Source: Candidatus Iainarchaeum sp.
Lineage (GTDB): Archaea > Iainarchaeota > Iainarchaeia > Iainarchaeales > UBA10219
Reading direction: 5' to 3'
Length of the DNA: 64,000 nucleotides
Assembly (NCBI GenBank): GCA_018304425.1
Contig: JAGVWE010000004.1
Span: 249,189 to 313,188 of the forward strand
Numbering within the stretch: the first letter of the stretch is position 1; each line of letters begins with the position of its first letter. The notes beneath the pieces were generated by a model. That model saw nothing but the letters and a program-made list of their open reading frames with translations, was not told the origin of the DNA and made no database searches. A program made the position numbers and the translations under genes. Shown in pieces: positions 43,328 to 51,328 of this stretch.

Positions 43328-43339
43328 TATTAATATAAC
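43328..43339 (+). promoter_or_regulatory. Promoter of pilus-like operon
   Basis: TATTAATATAAC lies about 40 nt before GTG 43375. It is the only AT-rich site between the small zinc-site protein and the secretion ATPase, so it probably drives the ATPase-TadC-pilin run. Confidence 0.5.
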
Positions 43340-43374
43340 ATTAGCCTAATTTAATCGCGAAAAGCCTTCCAGGG

Positions 43375-45684
43375 GTGGAAGGGATTGGGCAAGGGGTTGT
43401 TGGCGTGAAGATTGGCGGGTTTGAGGTCGGGCCCTACGTGGTCAAGGAGTCGGGGGGAAAGAAGCACCTGCTGATTGACTGCCGGGACTGCGTGTACAGT
43501 TCGAACATCGCCGGGGACTGGGCGTGCCGGAACCACGTCCTGCGGGTGTTCGCGGAAGTCGAGGCCGACCTGATCGTCTTGGCCGAAGTCTATGAGCGGG
43601 TGTACAACGAGGACCAGACGAAGATGCTCCTCGAAGTCAGCCAGCTCATCCAGAAGTTCGAGGTCGAAAGCATCTGGGGCCCGCAGCACCTCGGGGACGC
43701 GAAAGTGGAAGGCGAGTCGGCTTTCGGCTTGCGCCATGACGCCATCGTCACCATTTCCCACGAGTTGCTGGCCATCGACCCCATCGCGGCCTACATCCGC
43801 TGCCTCCAGGAATTGAAGCGCGAAAAGGAGGAACTCGAGAAGCGGCCCCCGGCCCAGCAATGCGAGGTCTACCTCAAGACCCTCCTGCACCTCAAGGACG
43901 GGTTGGAGGCCACCACCCTCATCCGGAAGGCCAAAAACATTCTGTTGCAACTCAAGAAGACCCCGGAGACCGCTGAAGTCTACCGCGTCTTCTTCGAGGC
44001 CCAGGTGAAGCCCAGCTTCATCGGCTCGCGGCTCCTCTTCGAGGAAACCGAGAAGCTCGAGTTGTTGGACGAGTACCAGGTCGCCGACTCCGTCGTCCAG
44101 ATTTTCTCGCACCCCGCGAAGACCGAGAAGATGTACGTCATCAACCCCCCCGAATACTCGCTCCCGCCCGAAAAATACTTCGTCCTGAGCAAGACGCGCG
44201 AAATCGTCGCCACGTACAAGCCCGGCAAGACCTCCCTGAGCGCGCTGGCGAAGAGCCGGAAATACTTCGAACGCGTGTACCAGGCCACCATCCGGGAAAT
44301 CGCGCGCGCCAGCAACATCGCGCTCTCCACCGAGGAAATCATCGAGTTGAGCCAGCTCGTCGCGCGGTACACGGTGGGCTATGGAATCCTCGAAATCCTG
44401 TTGAACGACCGGCGGCTGACCGACATCTATCTGGACGCGCCCATCGGCCGCAAACCCATTTACGCCGTGCACTCGGACTTCGGCAGCTGCCAGACCAACG
44501 TCATTTACACCGAGGAAGAAGCGGACTCCCTGATTTCCAAGATGCGCGCCATGTCCGGCCGGCCGTTCGACGAAGCCCACCCCGTGCTCGACTTCGACTT
44601 GCCGGACCTGGAAACCAGGGTCGCGGTCATCGGGCCCCCGTTGAGTCCGGATGGACCTGCCTTTGCCTTCCGCCTCCACAAGACGACTCCTTGGACCCTG
44701 CCCCAGTTCATTGACGTGAAAATGCTTTCCCCGTTGTGCGCCGGCCTCCTGTCCTTTTTCATCGACAACCAAGCCACCATGCTGGTGACGGGTTCCAGGG
44801 GCTCCGGAAAGACCTCGCTGATGACGGCCTTGATGCTGGAAATCCCCCAGAACTCCCGCATCCTCGTCCAAGAGGACACCCTGGAAATCCCGGTGCCCTA
44901 CCTGAAGGACATCGGCTTCAACATCCAGCGGCTTAAAACCAGGTCCCCCATCGGCGTGAGCATGACCGAGTCCGAGGTGGCCCCCGAGGAATCGCTGCGC
45001 ACCGCGTTGCGCCTCGGCGATTCCGCGTTGATTCTGGGAGAGGTCCGGAGCAAGGAGGCAAAAGTCTTGTACGAGGCCATGCGGGTGGGCGCGGCCGGAA
45101 ACATCGTCATGGGCACCATCCACGGCGACTCGGCGTACAGCGTCTGGGATAGGGTGGTGAACGACTTGGAGGTTCCGAACACGTCCTTCAAGGCAACCGA
45201 CATCGTGGTCGTGGCGCGGCCCATCCGCTTCGCCGGCTCCCTGAAGCGGAACCGCCGCGTCGTGCAGCTCACCGAAGTCAAGAAGCACTGGACGCATGAC
45301 CCCGAGGAAGAGAATGCCCTGCTGGACCTGATGCTGTTCGACGCCAAGAAAGACGAACTCGAGTTGCTGGAGGACAGCCTCAAGGAATCCGAGTTGTTCT
45401 CCAAAATCGGGGCCACCAGTGGCCTGACCATGAAGCAGATGTGGGAGCAAATCAAGATGGACGCGTCCTCCAAGGCGTTCCTCGTGGAGATGAAGAACAA
45501 GTACTCCCTTCCCGAGCTCCTGGAAGCCGAGAACGCCATCATCGCCAAGAACAAGCTGCTGCTCATCAAGGAAAAACAGCTCGAAGAAGAGGGGAGCGCG
45601 GACTGCGAGGCCGCGCTCGGCCAGTGGAAGAACTGGCTCCAGCAGCAGTTCATCAAGCGGCTGCTGGCGAGGAAGAAAAGTTGA
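43375..45684 (+). CDS. Type IV pilus/archaellum-type secretion ATPase
   Basis: The 769-aa protein belongs to the GspE/PilB/FlaI/TadA ATPase superfamily: Walker A GSRGSGKTS (473-481), Walker B region LILGEVRS (about 549-556), His box GTIHGDS (579-586), and the preceding QEDTLEIP Asp-box. It powers assembly of pilin subunits through the TadC-type membrane platform. The N-terminal region has C36, C39, C51 and H54 (IDCRDC ... WACRNH), a possible metal site, then helical modules. A C-terminal extension of about 130 residues is charged and helical. GTG 43375 is taken as the start; GTG 43405 is an alternative. The TadC gene follows 5 nt later. No second-site ATPase is nearby, so whether it is only for assembly or also for retraction is unknown. 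Confidence 0.9.
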   Translation: MEGIGQGVVGVKIGGFEVGPYVVKESGGKKHLLIDCRDCVYSSNIAGDWACRNHVLRVFAEVEADLIVLAEVYERVYNEDQTKMLLEVSQLIQKFEVESIWGPQHLGDAKVEGESAFGLRHDAIVTISHELLAIDPIAAYIRCLQELKREKEELEKRPPAQQCEVYLKTLLHLKDGLEATTLIRKAKNILLQLKKTPETAEVYRVFFEAQVKPSFIGSRLLFEETEKLELLDEYQVADSVVQIFSHPAKTEKMYVINPPEYSLPPEKYFVLSKTREIVATYKPGKTSLSALAKSRKYFERVYQATIREIARASNIALSTEEIIELSQLVARYTVGYGILEILLNDRRLTDIYLDAPIGRKPIYAVHSDFGSCQTNVIYTEEEADSLISKMRAMSGRPFDEAHPVLDFDLPDLETRVAVIGPPLSPDGPAFAFRLHKTTPWTLPQFIDVKMLSPLCAGLLSFFIDNQATMLVTGSRGSGKTSLMTALMLEIPQNSRILVQEDTLEIPVPYLKDIGFNIQRLKTRSPIGVSMTESEVAPEESLRTALRLGDSALILGEVRSKEAKVLYEAMRVGAAGNIVMGTIHGDSAYSVWDRVVNDLEVPNTSFKATDIVVVARPIRFAGSLKRNRRVVQLTEVKKHWTHDPEEENALLDLMLFDAKKDELELLEDSLKESELFSKIGATSGLTMKQMWEQIKMDASSKAFLVEMKNKYSLPELLEAENAIIAKNKLLLIKEKQLEEEGSADCEAALGQWKNWLQQQFIKRLLARKKS

Positions 45685-45689
45685 TGTAG

Positions 45690-47996
45690 ATGCCCCGGCC
45701 CAACCCCAACGCCTTGCGGGACATGACGCCCGGCCAGATGTACCGCGAGATAAAGGTGTCCATGCCGGAATTCGAGGCAGGGGAGACCGCGCTGGTCAGG
45801 GAAAAACAGGTCCCCTTCGTGTTGTTCTGCAAGCGCATGCATGCCTTGGCCCCGGGCCTTGGCCGGGGGGCCGTGCTGCAGCCCGTTTACAAGGAAGCCA
45901 TCGAATTCCTGGGGTGGAAGCTCTCCGCCGAGGAGTTCACGGCCGCCATCAAGGTTTCGCTCTACGCCAGCCTCTTCGTGGGCCTCATCCTGGGAGCCGC
46001 ACTCTACTTCAGCCCCCTCGCGCCCCTCGTTGACGGCTTTTTCGGCGTGGCCTACCTGACCCCCGTGCTGTTGTTCGCGCCCTTTGTCCTGGTCGGCATG
46101 GGCATCGGCTCGTTCATCCAGAACTTTCCCCTGGAAGCGGCCAAGGAAGAGCAGCTGCGCGCCCTGACCTACGTTCCGGACATCGTGGGCTACATGATCA
46201 TGTCCATGAAACTCGTGCCCAACCTCGAAAAAGCCGTCGAGTTCGCGGCCAACCACGGCCGCGGAAAAATCGCGGACGACTTCCGCCGCGTGCTCTGGGA
46301 AGTCCAGCTCGGCGTTCACGGCTCGCTGTCCGAGGCCCTCGACGAACTCGCCTACCGCTGGGGCAAGTTCAGCGACGAGTTCAAGCACGCCCTCATGATG
46401 ATCCGCGCCTCCGTGCTCGAAAACACGGAAGCCAAGCGCTATGCGTTGCTGGACAAGACCATGCAGGACATCCTGGACTCCATCAAGCTCAAGATGGAGA
46501 ACTACGCGCGCGCCCTCTCGCAGCCCACCACCATGCTGTTCTACATCGGCGTGCTGTTGCCCCTCATCCTCATCATTGTCTTGCCCGTGGGCTCGACCTT
46601 CAGCGGCGCGCCCCTTGCCAACCCCATTGCCCTGTTCTTAATCTACAACGTATTCATCCCCCTGCTCACCATCGTGTTCGCCTCCGGCCTCATCCGGCAA
46701 CGGCCCCCGACTTACATTTCGCCGGTCATCCCGGACAACTTTCCAGGGCTCCCCCCCAAGGGAGTCATCCGCACCAAGGGCGGGCAAATCAGCATTTACT
46801 TCGTGATGGCCCTGGTCCTGGTCCTCGGCATCGCCTTCTCCTACTTCCTTTCCGTGGAAGGCATTCCCCCCCTGAGCCTGGTCAAGGAACGGCCGCTGCA
46901 GGTGCTCAAGGCAGACCTCTCCGAGGCGGTGGCCCTCCAAAAAGACGGCAAGGCCCTGGACTACTTCGCGGAAGGCGGAACCCGTTACCGGGAACTGGTC
47001 GCGCTCGGCATCCGCAGGGAAAAGATTCCCACGCAATTGTCCGTCGAAAAGCAGACCTTCTTCTCGCGCTCGGAATTCGACGTCACGCCCTACAACTTCA
47101 TCTTCGGCATGCTGTTGACGTTCTCCCTCCTGGTCTACGTTTACTTGCACTACACGAGCATCTACAAGCGCCAGGCCCAGGAAACCATCGAGCGCATGGA
47201 ATCCGAGTTCAAGGACGCCCTGTACGTCCTTGCCTCCCGCATGGGGGAAAACAAGCCAGTCGAGGACGCGATGCGGCACACCCGCGAGTTCCTCCCCCAG
47301 TACGCGATCAGCGAAGCCGTGTTCGGAAAGGCCATCGACAACATCTCCCTGCTCGGCATGCCCCTGGAAGCCGCCGTCTTCGACTCAGGATACGGCGCGC
47401 TGAAGAACAACCCCAGCAGCCTCATCCGGGGCGGCATGCAGCTGCTCATCGACTCCGTGCAATTGGGCGTGAACGTGGCCGCGCGCACCCTGATTTCGCT
47501 GTCCATCCAGATGGACAACGCCGACAAGGTCAACCGCACCCTCACCCAGCTCGTGCAAGACGTTACCGGCGTCATGCGGAGCATGAGCACGTTCATCGCG
47601 CCCATCGTATTGGGAATAACCACCACCCTGCAAAAAATCGTCATCATCACCCTATTCAGCATTTCCTCTTCCAGCATCCTCCGCCAGACCCAGGAATCCG
47701 GTTCCGAGGCCGGGGCAGGCGGCCTTGGCTCGAGTTTTTCGGGCGTGAACCTCAATGCCTTGATAAACGCGGAAGCCATCGGCCAGATAGCCTCGCCCAC
47801 CCAATTCGTTTTCATCGTCGCCTTTTACATCATCGAACTGGTGTTCATCATGACCTACTTCACCACGCGCATCGAGCAGGACAACGAGTTGCTGGTGAGG
47901 CTGAACATCGCGAAAGCCATGCCCATCGCGGTCGTGGTGTTCGTGGGCAGCATGATTGCCAGCAACGCCTTGACCGGGGGATTCATCGGGGGTTGA
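45690..47996 (+). CDS. Double TadC/GspF-type pilus platform protein (768 aa)
   Basis: Two type II secretion F modules are fused. The first covers about 140-340 (YVPDIVGYMIMSMKLVPNLE, then GSLSEALDELAYRWG), with helices near 95-135 and 280-340. The second covers about 495-760 (FKDALYVLASRMGENKPVED, then GGMQLLIDSVQLG), with helices near 370-390, 470-490, 630-655 and 705-765. Such proteins form the inner platform that the ATPase acts on. Single-module members are about 300 residues. Start ATG 45690 is 5 nt after the ATPase stop. The gene is followed after 4 nt by the first pilin-like gene, so this is a tight operon. Fusion into one chain would fix the platform as a pseudo-dimer. Confidence 0.9.
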   Translation: MPRPNPNALRDMTPGQMYREIKVSMPEFEAGETALVREKQVPFVLFCKRMHALAPGLGRGAVLQPVYKEAIEFLGWKLSAEEFTAAIKVSLYASLFVGLILGAALYFSPLAPLVDGFFGVAYLTPVLLFAPFVLVGMGIGSFIQNFPLEAAKEEQLRALTYVPDIVGYMIMSMKLVPNLEKAVEFAANHGRGKIADDFRRVLWEVQLGVHGSLSEALDELAYRWGKFSDEFKHALMMIRASVLENTEAKRYALLDKTMQDILDSIKLKMENYARALSQPTTMLFYIGVLLPLILIIVLPVGSTFSGAPLANPIALFLIYNVFIPLLTIVFASGLIRQRPPTYISPVIPDNFPGLPPKGVIRTKGGQISIYFVMALVLVLGIAFSYFLSVEGIPPLSLVKERPLQVLKADLSEAVALQKDGKALDYFAEGGTRYRELVALGIRREKIPTQLSVEKQTFFSRSEFDVTPYNFIFGMLLTFSLLVYVYLHYTSIYKRQAQETIERMESEFKDALYVLASRMGENKPVEDAMRHTREFLPQYAISEAVFGKAIDNISLLGMPLEAAVFDSGYGALKNNPSSLIRGGMQLLIDSVQLGVNVAARTLISLSIQMDNADKVNRTLTQLVQDVTGVMRSMSTFIAPIVLGITTTLQKIVIITLFSISSSSILRQTQESGSEAGAGGLGSSFSGVNLNALINAEAIGQIASPTQFVFIVAFYIIELVFIMTYFTTRIEQDNELLVRLNIAKAMPIAVVVFVGSMIASNALTGGFIGG

Positions 47997-48000
47997 ATGC

Positions 48001-48447
48001 ATGGCCCTGCTCTTCCACGTCGGCCAGCGCGGGCAGGCCTTCGAGGCCTTCAAGCTGCTCATCGGCGCCATCCTGGCCCTGCTCATCCTCATGATTATCT
48101 TGGGCGCGGTCCAGCAGTTGCGTGGCCTCGAAGACAAGATCAGTTACGACAAGCTCGTGCAGGCCGCGCAGTCAGCGAGAAAGCAGCCCAACGGCCAGGT
48201 GCTGAAGGTGGAGGACATCATCCTCAAGGAAGGGGGCTACTCGAGCGCGAGCTTCGCCGATAAGATGAATCTGCGGCCGGAATGCGTTTCCCTGGACGCC
48301 TTTGGCCAGGCCTTTTCCTCGAACGCCCCGGTCGCCGTCACCGTCAACCAACGCATGCTCACCTCGGTTTACTACCGTTGCTCGATTGCCGGCTCCCAGG
48401 ACTGCGAAGTCGAGTGCGAGATAAAGTTCGGCAAGGGCTTCGACTAG
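48001..48447 (+). CDS. Class III-signal pilin-like protein (148 aa)
   Basis: The N-terminus HVGQRGQAFEAFKLLIGA fits an archaeal class III prepilin: basic residue, Gly, then Gln at +1, an acidic residue at +4, and a long hydrophobic helix (KLLIGAILALLILMIILGA). The cleavage site is likely R-G|Q. The external domain is about 110 residues with four Cys (PECVS, YYRCS, DCEVEC). It lies 4 nt after the TadC stop. Pilins of this type form the fibre core or its tip. The stop is followed by a new promoter at 48477-48487. Confidence 0.82.
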   Translation: MALLFHVGQRGQAFEAFKLLIGAILALLILMIILGAVQQLRGLEDKISYDKLVQAAQSARKQPNGQVLKVEDIILKEGGYSSASFADKMNLRPECVSLDAFGQAFSSNAPVAVTVNQRMLTSVYYRCSIAGSQDCEVECEIKFGKGFD

Positions 48448-48476
48448 CCGCCCGAAAGAAGCCCGCCGGAAGAAGG

Positions 48477-48487
48477 TTTATATATAC
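48477..48487 (+). promoter_or_regulatory. Internal promoter in pilin region
   Basis: TTTATATATAC sits between two pilin-like genes; its centre is 26 nt before GTG 48507 and 35 nt before ATG 48516. It would let downstream pilins be expressed apart from the machinery. Confidence 0.6.
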
Positions 48488-48515
48488 CTTTGGCTTATCT
48501 ATTAGCGTGAAATCC

Positions 48516-49034
48516 ATGCGTTTCCTGGGTCAGTCCGGTCAGGCCTTCGATGTCTTCAAGCTGCTCATCGCGGCCGTGGTTGCCTTGGCCATCCTCGGCA
48601 TCCTGTTCGGCATCCTCCGCAACGTCATGGTGGGCGTGCAAACCGAGCCCCAGGCCAAGGCCATTGAGTTCGTCAAGAGTTCCATCAACTCCATCGGCGA
48701 ATTGAAGGTGACGGACACGGTCACGTTTTCGGCTGGCAAGTCCCTGAACGCGAGGACGATTGCCATTGAGACCCGGCAGCTCGCCGAAGACCAGGTCTGC
48801 GTTTCCGGGGGAGACTTTGCGGACGACGAGAGCTTCAAGGTCGTGGGCCAGGGCATCGTCGTTTACTCGGGGAAATCTGACCGCACCACCAAGCTCGCGG
48901 TGGTCTGCGATTACGGCGACCGGATTGAGAAGACCCTCACCGAGGACTACGGCAAGGACTCCAGCTGGCTCGGCGAATGCGGTTGCTCGGGCCAGGAAGA
49001 CCGCTGCTGCTTGGTTGCCATCGTCCGCAACTAA
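48516..49034 (+). CDS. Class III-signal pilin-like protein, Cys-rich (172 aa)
   Basis: The start FLGQSGQAFDVFKLLIAA has the same layout as the previous gene: Gly|Gln, acidic at +4, hydrophobic helix (LLIAAVVALAILGILFGIL). The external domain has Cys in DQVCVS, VVCDYG and the closing cluster CGCSGQEDRCC, likely disulfides. ATG 48516 is used; GTG 48507 adds three residues. The following gene (49051) is a tandem duplicate of its external domain, with a 53-bp stretch (48750-48802) identical to 49261-49313. The product probably belongs to the same pilus, as a minor or tip subunit; that is inference. Confidence 0.8.
   Translation: MRFLGQSGQAFDVFKLLIAAVVALAILGILFGILRNVMVGVQTEPQAKAIEFVKSSINSIGELKVTDTVTFSAGKSLNARTIAIETRQLAEDQVCVSGGDFADDESFKVVGQGIVVYSGKSDRTTKLAVVCDYGDRIEKTLTEDYGKDSSWLGECGCSGQEDRCCLVAIVRN
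48750..48802. repeat. 53-bp direct repeat, copy 1 (copy 2 at 49261-49313)
   Basis: Identical over 53 bp in the two tandem pilin paralogues; it codes for ARTIAIETRQLAEDQVC. Confidence 0.9.
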
Positions 49035-49050
49035 GGTCGCGCTTACGCGT

Positions 49051-49548
49051 ATGCGCTTTCGCTCCCTGCTAGTCCCTGTGGTGGTCGGGCTTGTCCTCCT
49101 TGGCCTGCTGTTCTTTAGCCGCTTGCTGATATGTTGCTTCACGCCCGAGGACTTTACCCCCACTCAACATGCCATGGGGGCCGTGAAGAACTTGCTCAAC
49201 TCCATCGGCGAGTTGAAGGTAACGGACATGGTCCGGTTTTCGGTCGGCGAATCGTTGAATGCGAGGACGATTGCCATTGAGACCCGGCAGCTCGCCGAAG
49301 ACCAGGTCTGCGTGTCCCCAGGGGACTTCGCGGGAGACAAAAACTTCAACGTCGTTGAGGACGGCAAAGTCATTGAGTACCAGGGGGAACCGGGTCGGGC
49401 CGCCAGACTGGCGGTGCTCTGCGACTATGGCTCTAGGCTGGGGGACACGCTCAAAGCATATGGCAGGGACCCGGGTTGGGCCGCCCAGTGCGGCTGCGCC
49501 AGGGAAGAAGACCGTTGTTGCCTGGTGGCCCTTGCCAGGAACGCTTGA
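49051..49548 (+). CDS. Tandem paralogue of the preceding pilin, altered N-terminus (165 aa)
   Basis: The external domain matches the preceding protein through much of its length (NSIGELKVTD, SLNARTIAIETRQLAEDQVC, then CGCAREEDRCCLVA), including all paired Cys. The N-terminus differs: MRFRSLLVPVVVGLVLLGLLFF is a plain hydrophobic anchor with no Gly-Gln site. It starts 16 nt after the preceding stop. Either processing uses another site, or the copy has become a simple membrane-anchored relative that no longer enters the fibre. Duplication appears recent in part (53 bp identical), while the anchor has been replaced. Confidence 0.8.
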   Translation: MRFRSLLVPVVVGLVLLGLLFFSRLLICCFTPEDFTPTQHAMGAVKNLLNSIGELKVTDMVRFSVGESLNARTIAIETRQLAEDQVCVSPGDFAGDKNFNVVEDGKVIEYQGEPGRAARLAVLCDYGSRLGDTLKAYGRDPGWAAQCGCAREEDRCCLVALARNA

Positions 49549-49555
49549 CTCGTTT

Positions 49556-50383
49556 TCACGCCGACAGGATTTTGGCCGCGATTCGCTTGAGGATCCCGTT
49601 CAATGCTTCTAATTGCGCATTGATTTTGTCCAGTGAACCCGAAACCGTGCCGTACTTGACGTCCAACGAGGAAAAGTTTCCAACGGTTTGGTCCTTGAAC
49701 CCGGTCATGGTCTGGTTTACATCGTCCAATTTCTGGTTTGCCTGGTTCTTGAACTCGGTGAGCGTGTGATCAACGCCGTGCATGGTTTTTTCCAGTTTTT
49801 TGAAGCTTGCCTTGGACTCGTCCTTGAACTCGGTGAGCACCTGCTTGGACTCGGACAGCGTTTTGTCGACGCCTTTCACGCCCGCGCCCACGCCTTTCAC
49901 GTCCATGCCCACACCTTTCACGTCTGCGCTCAGACCTTTCACGTCCATGCCCACGCCTTTCACATCTGCGCTCAGACCTTTCACGTCCGAGCCAACCCCC
50001 AAGAGCATGAGCCCAGCTATCTCCGTCTTTTCAATCATTTCCCGTTCCGCTAGGGAAAGCTTAGCCCCGAAGTCAATCCAAAAAGTCTTGAACACGTTTG
50101 CCTTGGGCTTGAATGCCTGGTCTCTTTCAGTGAAAACCGTGATGGCGGCCACGTGCGCGCTGAACGGGTTTTCGGCGTCGCCCTTGACGTATAGTTTCCT
50201 CTTGAAGGCGTCCAAGGCCTCCCTGGAAGGCGCCTCACAATAGGCTTCCACCGTGCCGTCATCCAGGTTCTTGGAACACCCTTTTATGCGGAGGCCCCGT
50301 GCCACCTGCTTGACGTAGGCGCGATAGCCTACTCCCTGCACGTTGCCTTCCACTACCAGCCGCACCCTAATAGGCAAGGTCAT
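49556..50383 (-). CDS. Acylphosphatase domain with heptad-repeat coiled coil (275 aa)
   Basis: The N-terminal acylphosphatase (about 1-90) has GNVQGVGYR and KNLDDGTVEA, with catalytic Arg and Asn present. A linker with WIDFGAKLSLAERE follows. Then six 7-residue repeats alternate VKGLSAD and VKGVGMD, coded by 21-bp DNA repeats (49869-49994). The last about 70 residues are nearly identical to the 224-aa paralogue at 39888. ATG 50383 (MTLPIRV) is chosen over the frame opening seven codons earlier. A TATA-like GCATTTAAATGG lies at 50418-50429. It is the only minus-strand gene within the pilus run, so it looks inserted. Role unknown; it may be a tethered acylphosphatase. Confidence 0.83.
   Translation of the reverse strand: MTLPIRVRLVVEGNVQGVGYRAYVKQVARGLRIKGCSKNLDDGTVEAYCEAPSREALDAFKRKLYVKGDAENPFSAHVAAITVFTERDQAFKPKANVFKTFWIDFGAKLSLAEREMIEKTEIAGLMLLGVGSDVKGLSADVKGVGMDVKGLSADVKGVGMDVKGVGAGVKGVDKTLSESKQVLTEFKDESKASFKKLEKTMHGVDHTLTEFKNQANQKLDDVNQTMTGFKDQTVGNFSSLDVKYGTVSGSLDKINAQLEALNGILKRIAAKILSA
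49618..49809. repeat. 192-bp near-identical repeat, copy 2 (partner 39953-40144)
   Basis: This is the matching copy of the coiled-coil coding segment; three mismatches. It lies in the 3' end of the second acylphosphatase gene. Confidence 0.9.
49869..49994. repeat. Six 21-bp tandem repeats coding for heptads
   Basis: Units of the form A(C/G)(G/A)CCTTTCACGTC... repeat with period 21 and alternate in two versions (period 42). They code on the minus strand for 7-residue VKG repeats, so repeat number could vary without a frameshift. Confidence 0.9.
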
Positions 50384-50417
50384 GTCGTTTCCCCGTCCAA
50401 ACACTTATGCGTGAACC

Positions 50418-50429
50418 CATTTAAATGCC
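50418..50429 (-). promoter_or_regulatory. TATA box of the second acylphosphatase gene
   Basis: GCATTTAAATGG (minus strand) lies 35-46 nt before ATG 50383. Confidence 0.5.
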
Positions 50430-50467
50430 TTTCTGAACCGCATTTCCGGTGCGGGTTTGCCAGCAAA

Positions 50468-50480
50468 CCTTTAAATAATT
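50468..50480 (+). promoter_or_regulatory. TATA box of the 72-aa pilin-like gene
   Basis: CCTTTAAATAATT is centred 27 nt before ATG 50501. Confidence 0.65.
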
Positions 50481-50500
50481 CTTCGGCCGTCTAACTGTAC

Positions 50501-50719
50501 ATGGCACGGGTTTCAGGGGCTCAGGCCCCCCATTTTCCGCAAACGCTTTTGCCCGCAGGCAAAAGGGTTTTGGGACTCGACGAGAAAGGCCAAAGCGAGT
50601 GGAGCTCCATTTACCTGCTGATTGTCTTCATGATCGCGGCCCTGCTCCTCATTACCCTCGTCAAGCAGATGTTCCGCAGGAGCCAGCCCATCCGGCAGAG
50701 CGCCGAAAAAATCCTGTGA
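50501..50719 (+). CDS. Small class III-signal pilin-like protein (72 aa)
   Basis: An unusually long leader (about 30 residues) ends LDEKGQSEWSSIYLLIVFM; Gly|Gln fits class III processing, followed by a hydrophobic helix to about residue 54 and a short basic tail (RRSQPIRQSAEKIL). The mature part is only about 42 residues. ATG is 27 nt from the centre of a TATA box (50468-50480), hence leaderless. With almost no external domain it could be a minor pilin, or a small membrane protein. The signal match is good, the function inferred. Confidence 0.65.
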   Translation: MARVSGAQAPHFPQTLLPAGKRVLGLDEKGQSEWSSIYLLIVFMIAALLLITLVKQMFRRSQPIRQSAEKIL

Positions 50720-50732
50720 AGCCGGCGCGCAC

Positions 50733-50743
50733 GTTTAAATACC
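50733..50743 (+). promoter_or_regulatory. TATA box of the 186-aa pilin-like gene
   Basis: GTTTAAATACC is centred 27 nt before ATG 50764. Confidence 0.65.
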
Positions 50744-50763
50744 TGAATGCCCTTCTACTTACC

Positions 50764-51324
50764 ATGCGTTCCTTTGGCCAAAAGGGGCAGGAGTCAGCTC
50801 CCTTCGAGTTGCTCGTGGCTGTCGTCATCATGACGTTCGTCATCCTCTTGGGTTACCGCGCGCTCGACCAGGTCGCGGAAATCAAGTGCAAGGGCGAAGT
50901 CGAGGGCGAGATGGAGAAGCTCAAGACGACGCTGGAGAACATCGTCAAGCAGAAGGGCAAGGAAAACCTGGGCCTGTATTTTCCCGCCTGCCAGGGGGAG
51001 AAGGACACCTCGGTGCGGATAAAGGGCTTTGAAGACGAACGCATCTGCGCGGCCTTCTGCGGCGGCTCGCGCAAGAGCTGCACGCTTTTGAGCTATTCGA
51101 GCCCCAAGTTCTCCATCAGCAAGTGCCTGCGCATCTCCATCAACACCACCTTCGGCTTGGGCGAGACCTGCACCGGCCAAGAGGTTTCCGACCCCGAAAA
51201 ATACGAGGCCCAGGACTTCAAGGCAGACATCGGCATCGACAATGGCAACTATGTCCTGGTCAGCAAATTCGATTTGACGGGGAGTTACCCCATTCTCTGC
51301 GCGTACAAGCGGAAGGCAGGGTGA
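50764..51324 (+). CDS. Class III-signal pilin-like protein (186 aa)
   Basis: MRSFGQKGQESAPFELLVAV is a close match to the archaeal class III pattern (K-G|Q-E-S-x-x-x-E then hydrophobic VVIMTFVILLGYRAL). The external domain has many Cys (EIKCKG, PACQG, ICAAFCGG, SCTLL, KCLR, TCTG, ILCAYK), suggesting several disulfides. ATG lies 27 nt after the centre of TATA box 50733-50743, so the message is leaderless and separately started. The next gene begins 4 nt after its stop. It is probably one of the main subunits or a stable minor pilin. Confidence 0.82.
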   Translation: MRSFGQKGQESAPFELLVAVVIMTFVILLGYRALDQVAEIKCKGEVEGEMEKLKTTLENIVKQKGKENLGLYFPACQGEKDTSVRIKGFEDERICAAFCGGSRKSCTLLSYSSPKFSISKCLRISINTTFGLGETCTGQEVSDPEKYEAQDFKADIGIDNGNYVLVSKFDLTGSYPILCAYKRKAG

Positions 51325-51328
51325 AGGC

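Noticed and set aside
43351..45450. A 699-codon minus-strand frame opposite the secretion ATPase
   Set aside because: The plus frame has Walker A, Walker B and His-box motifs; the antisense frame is a composition shadow.
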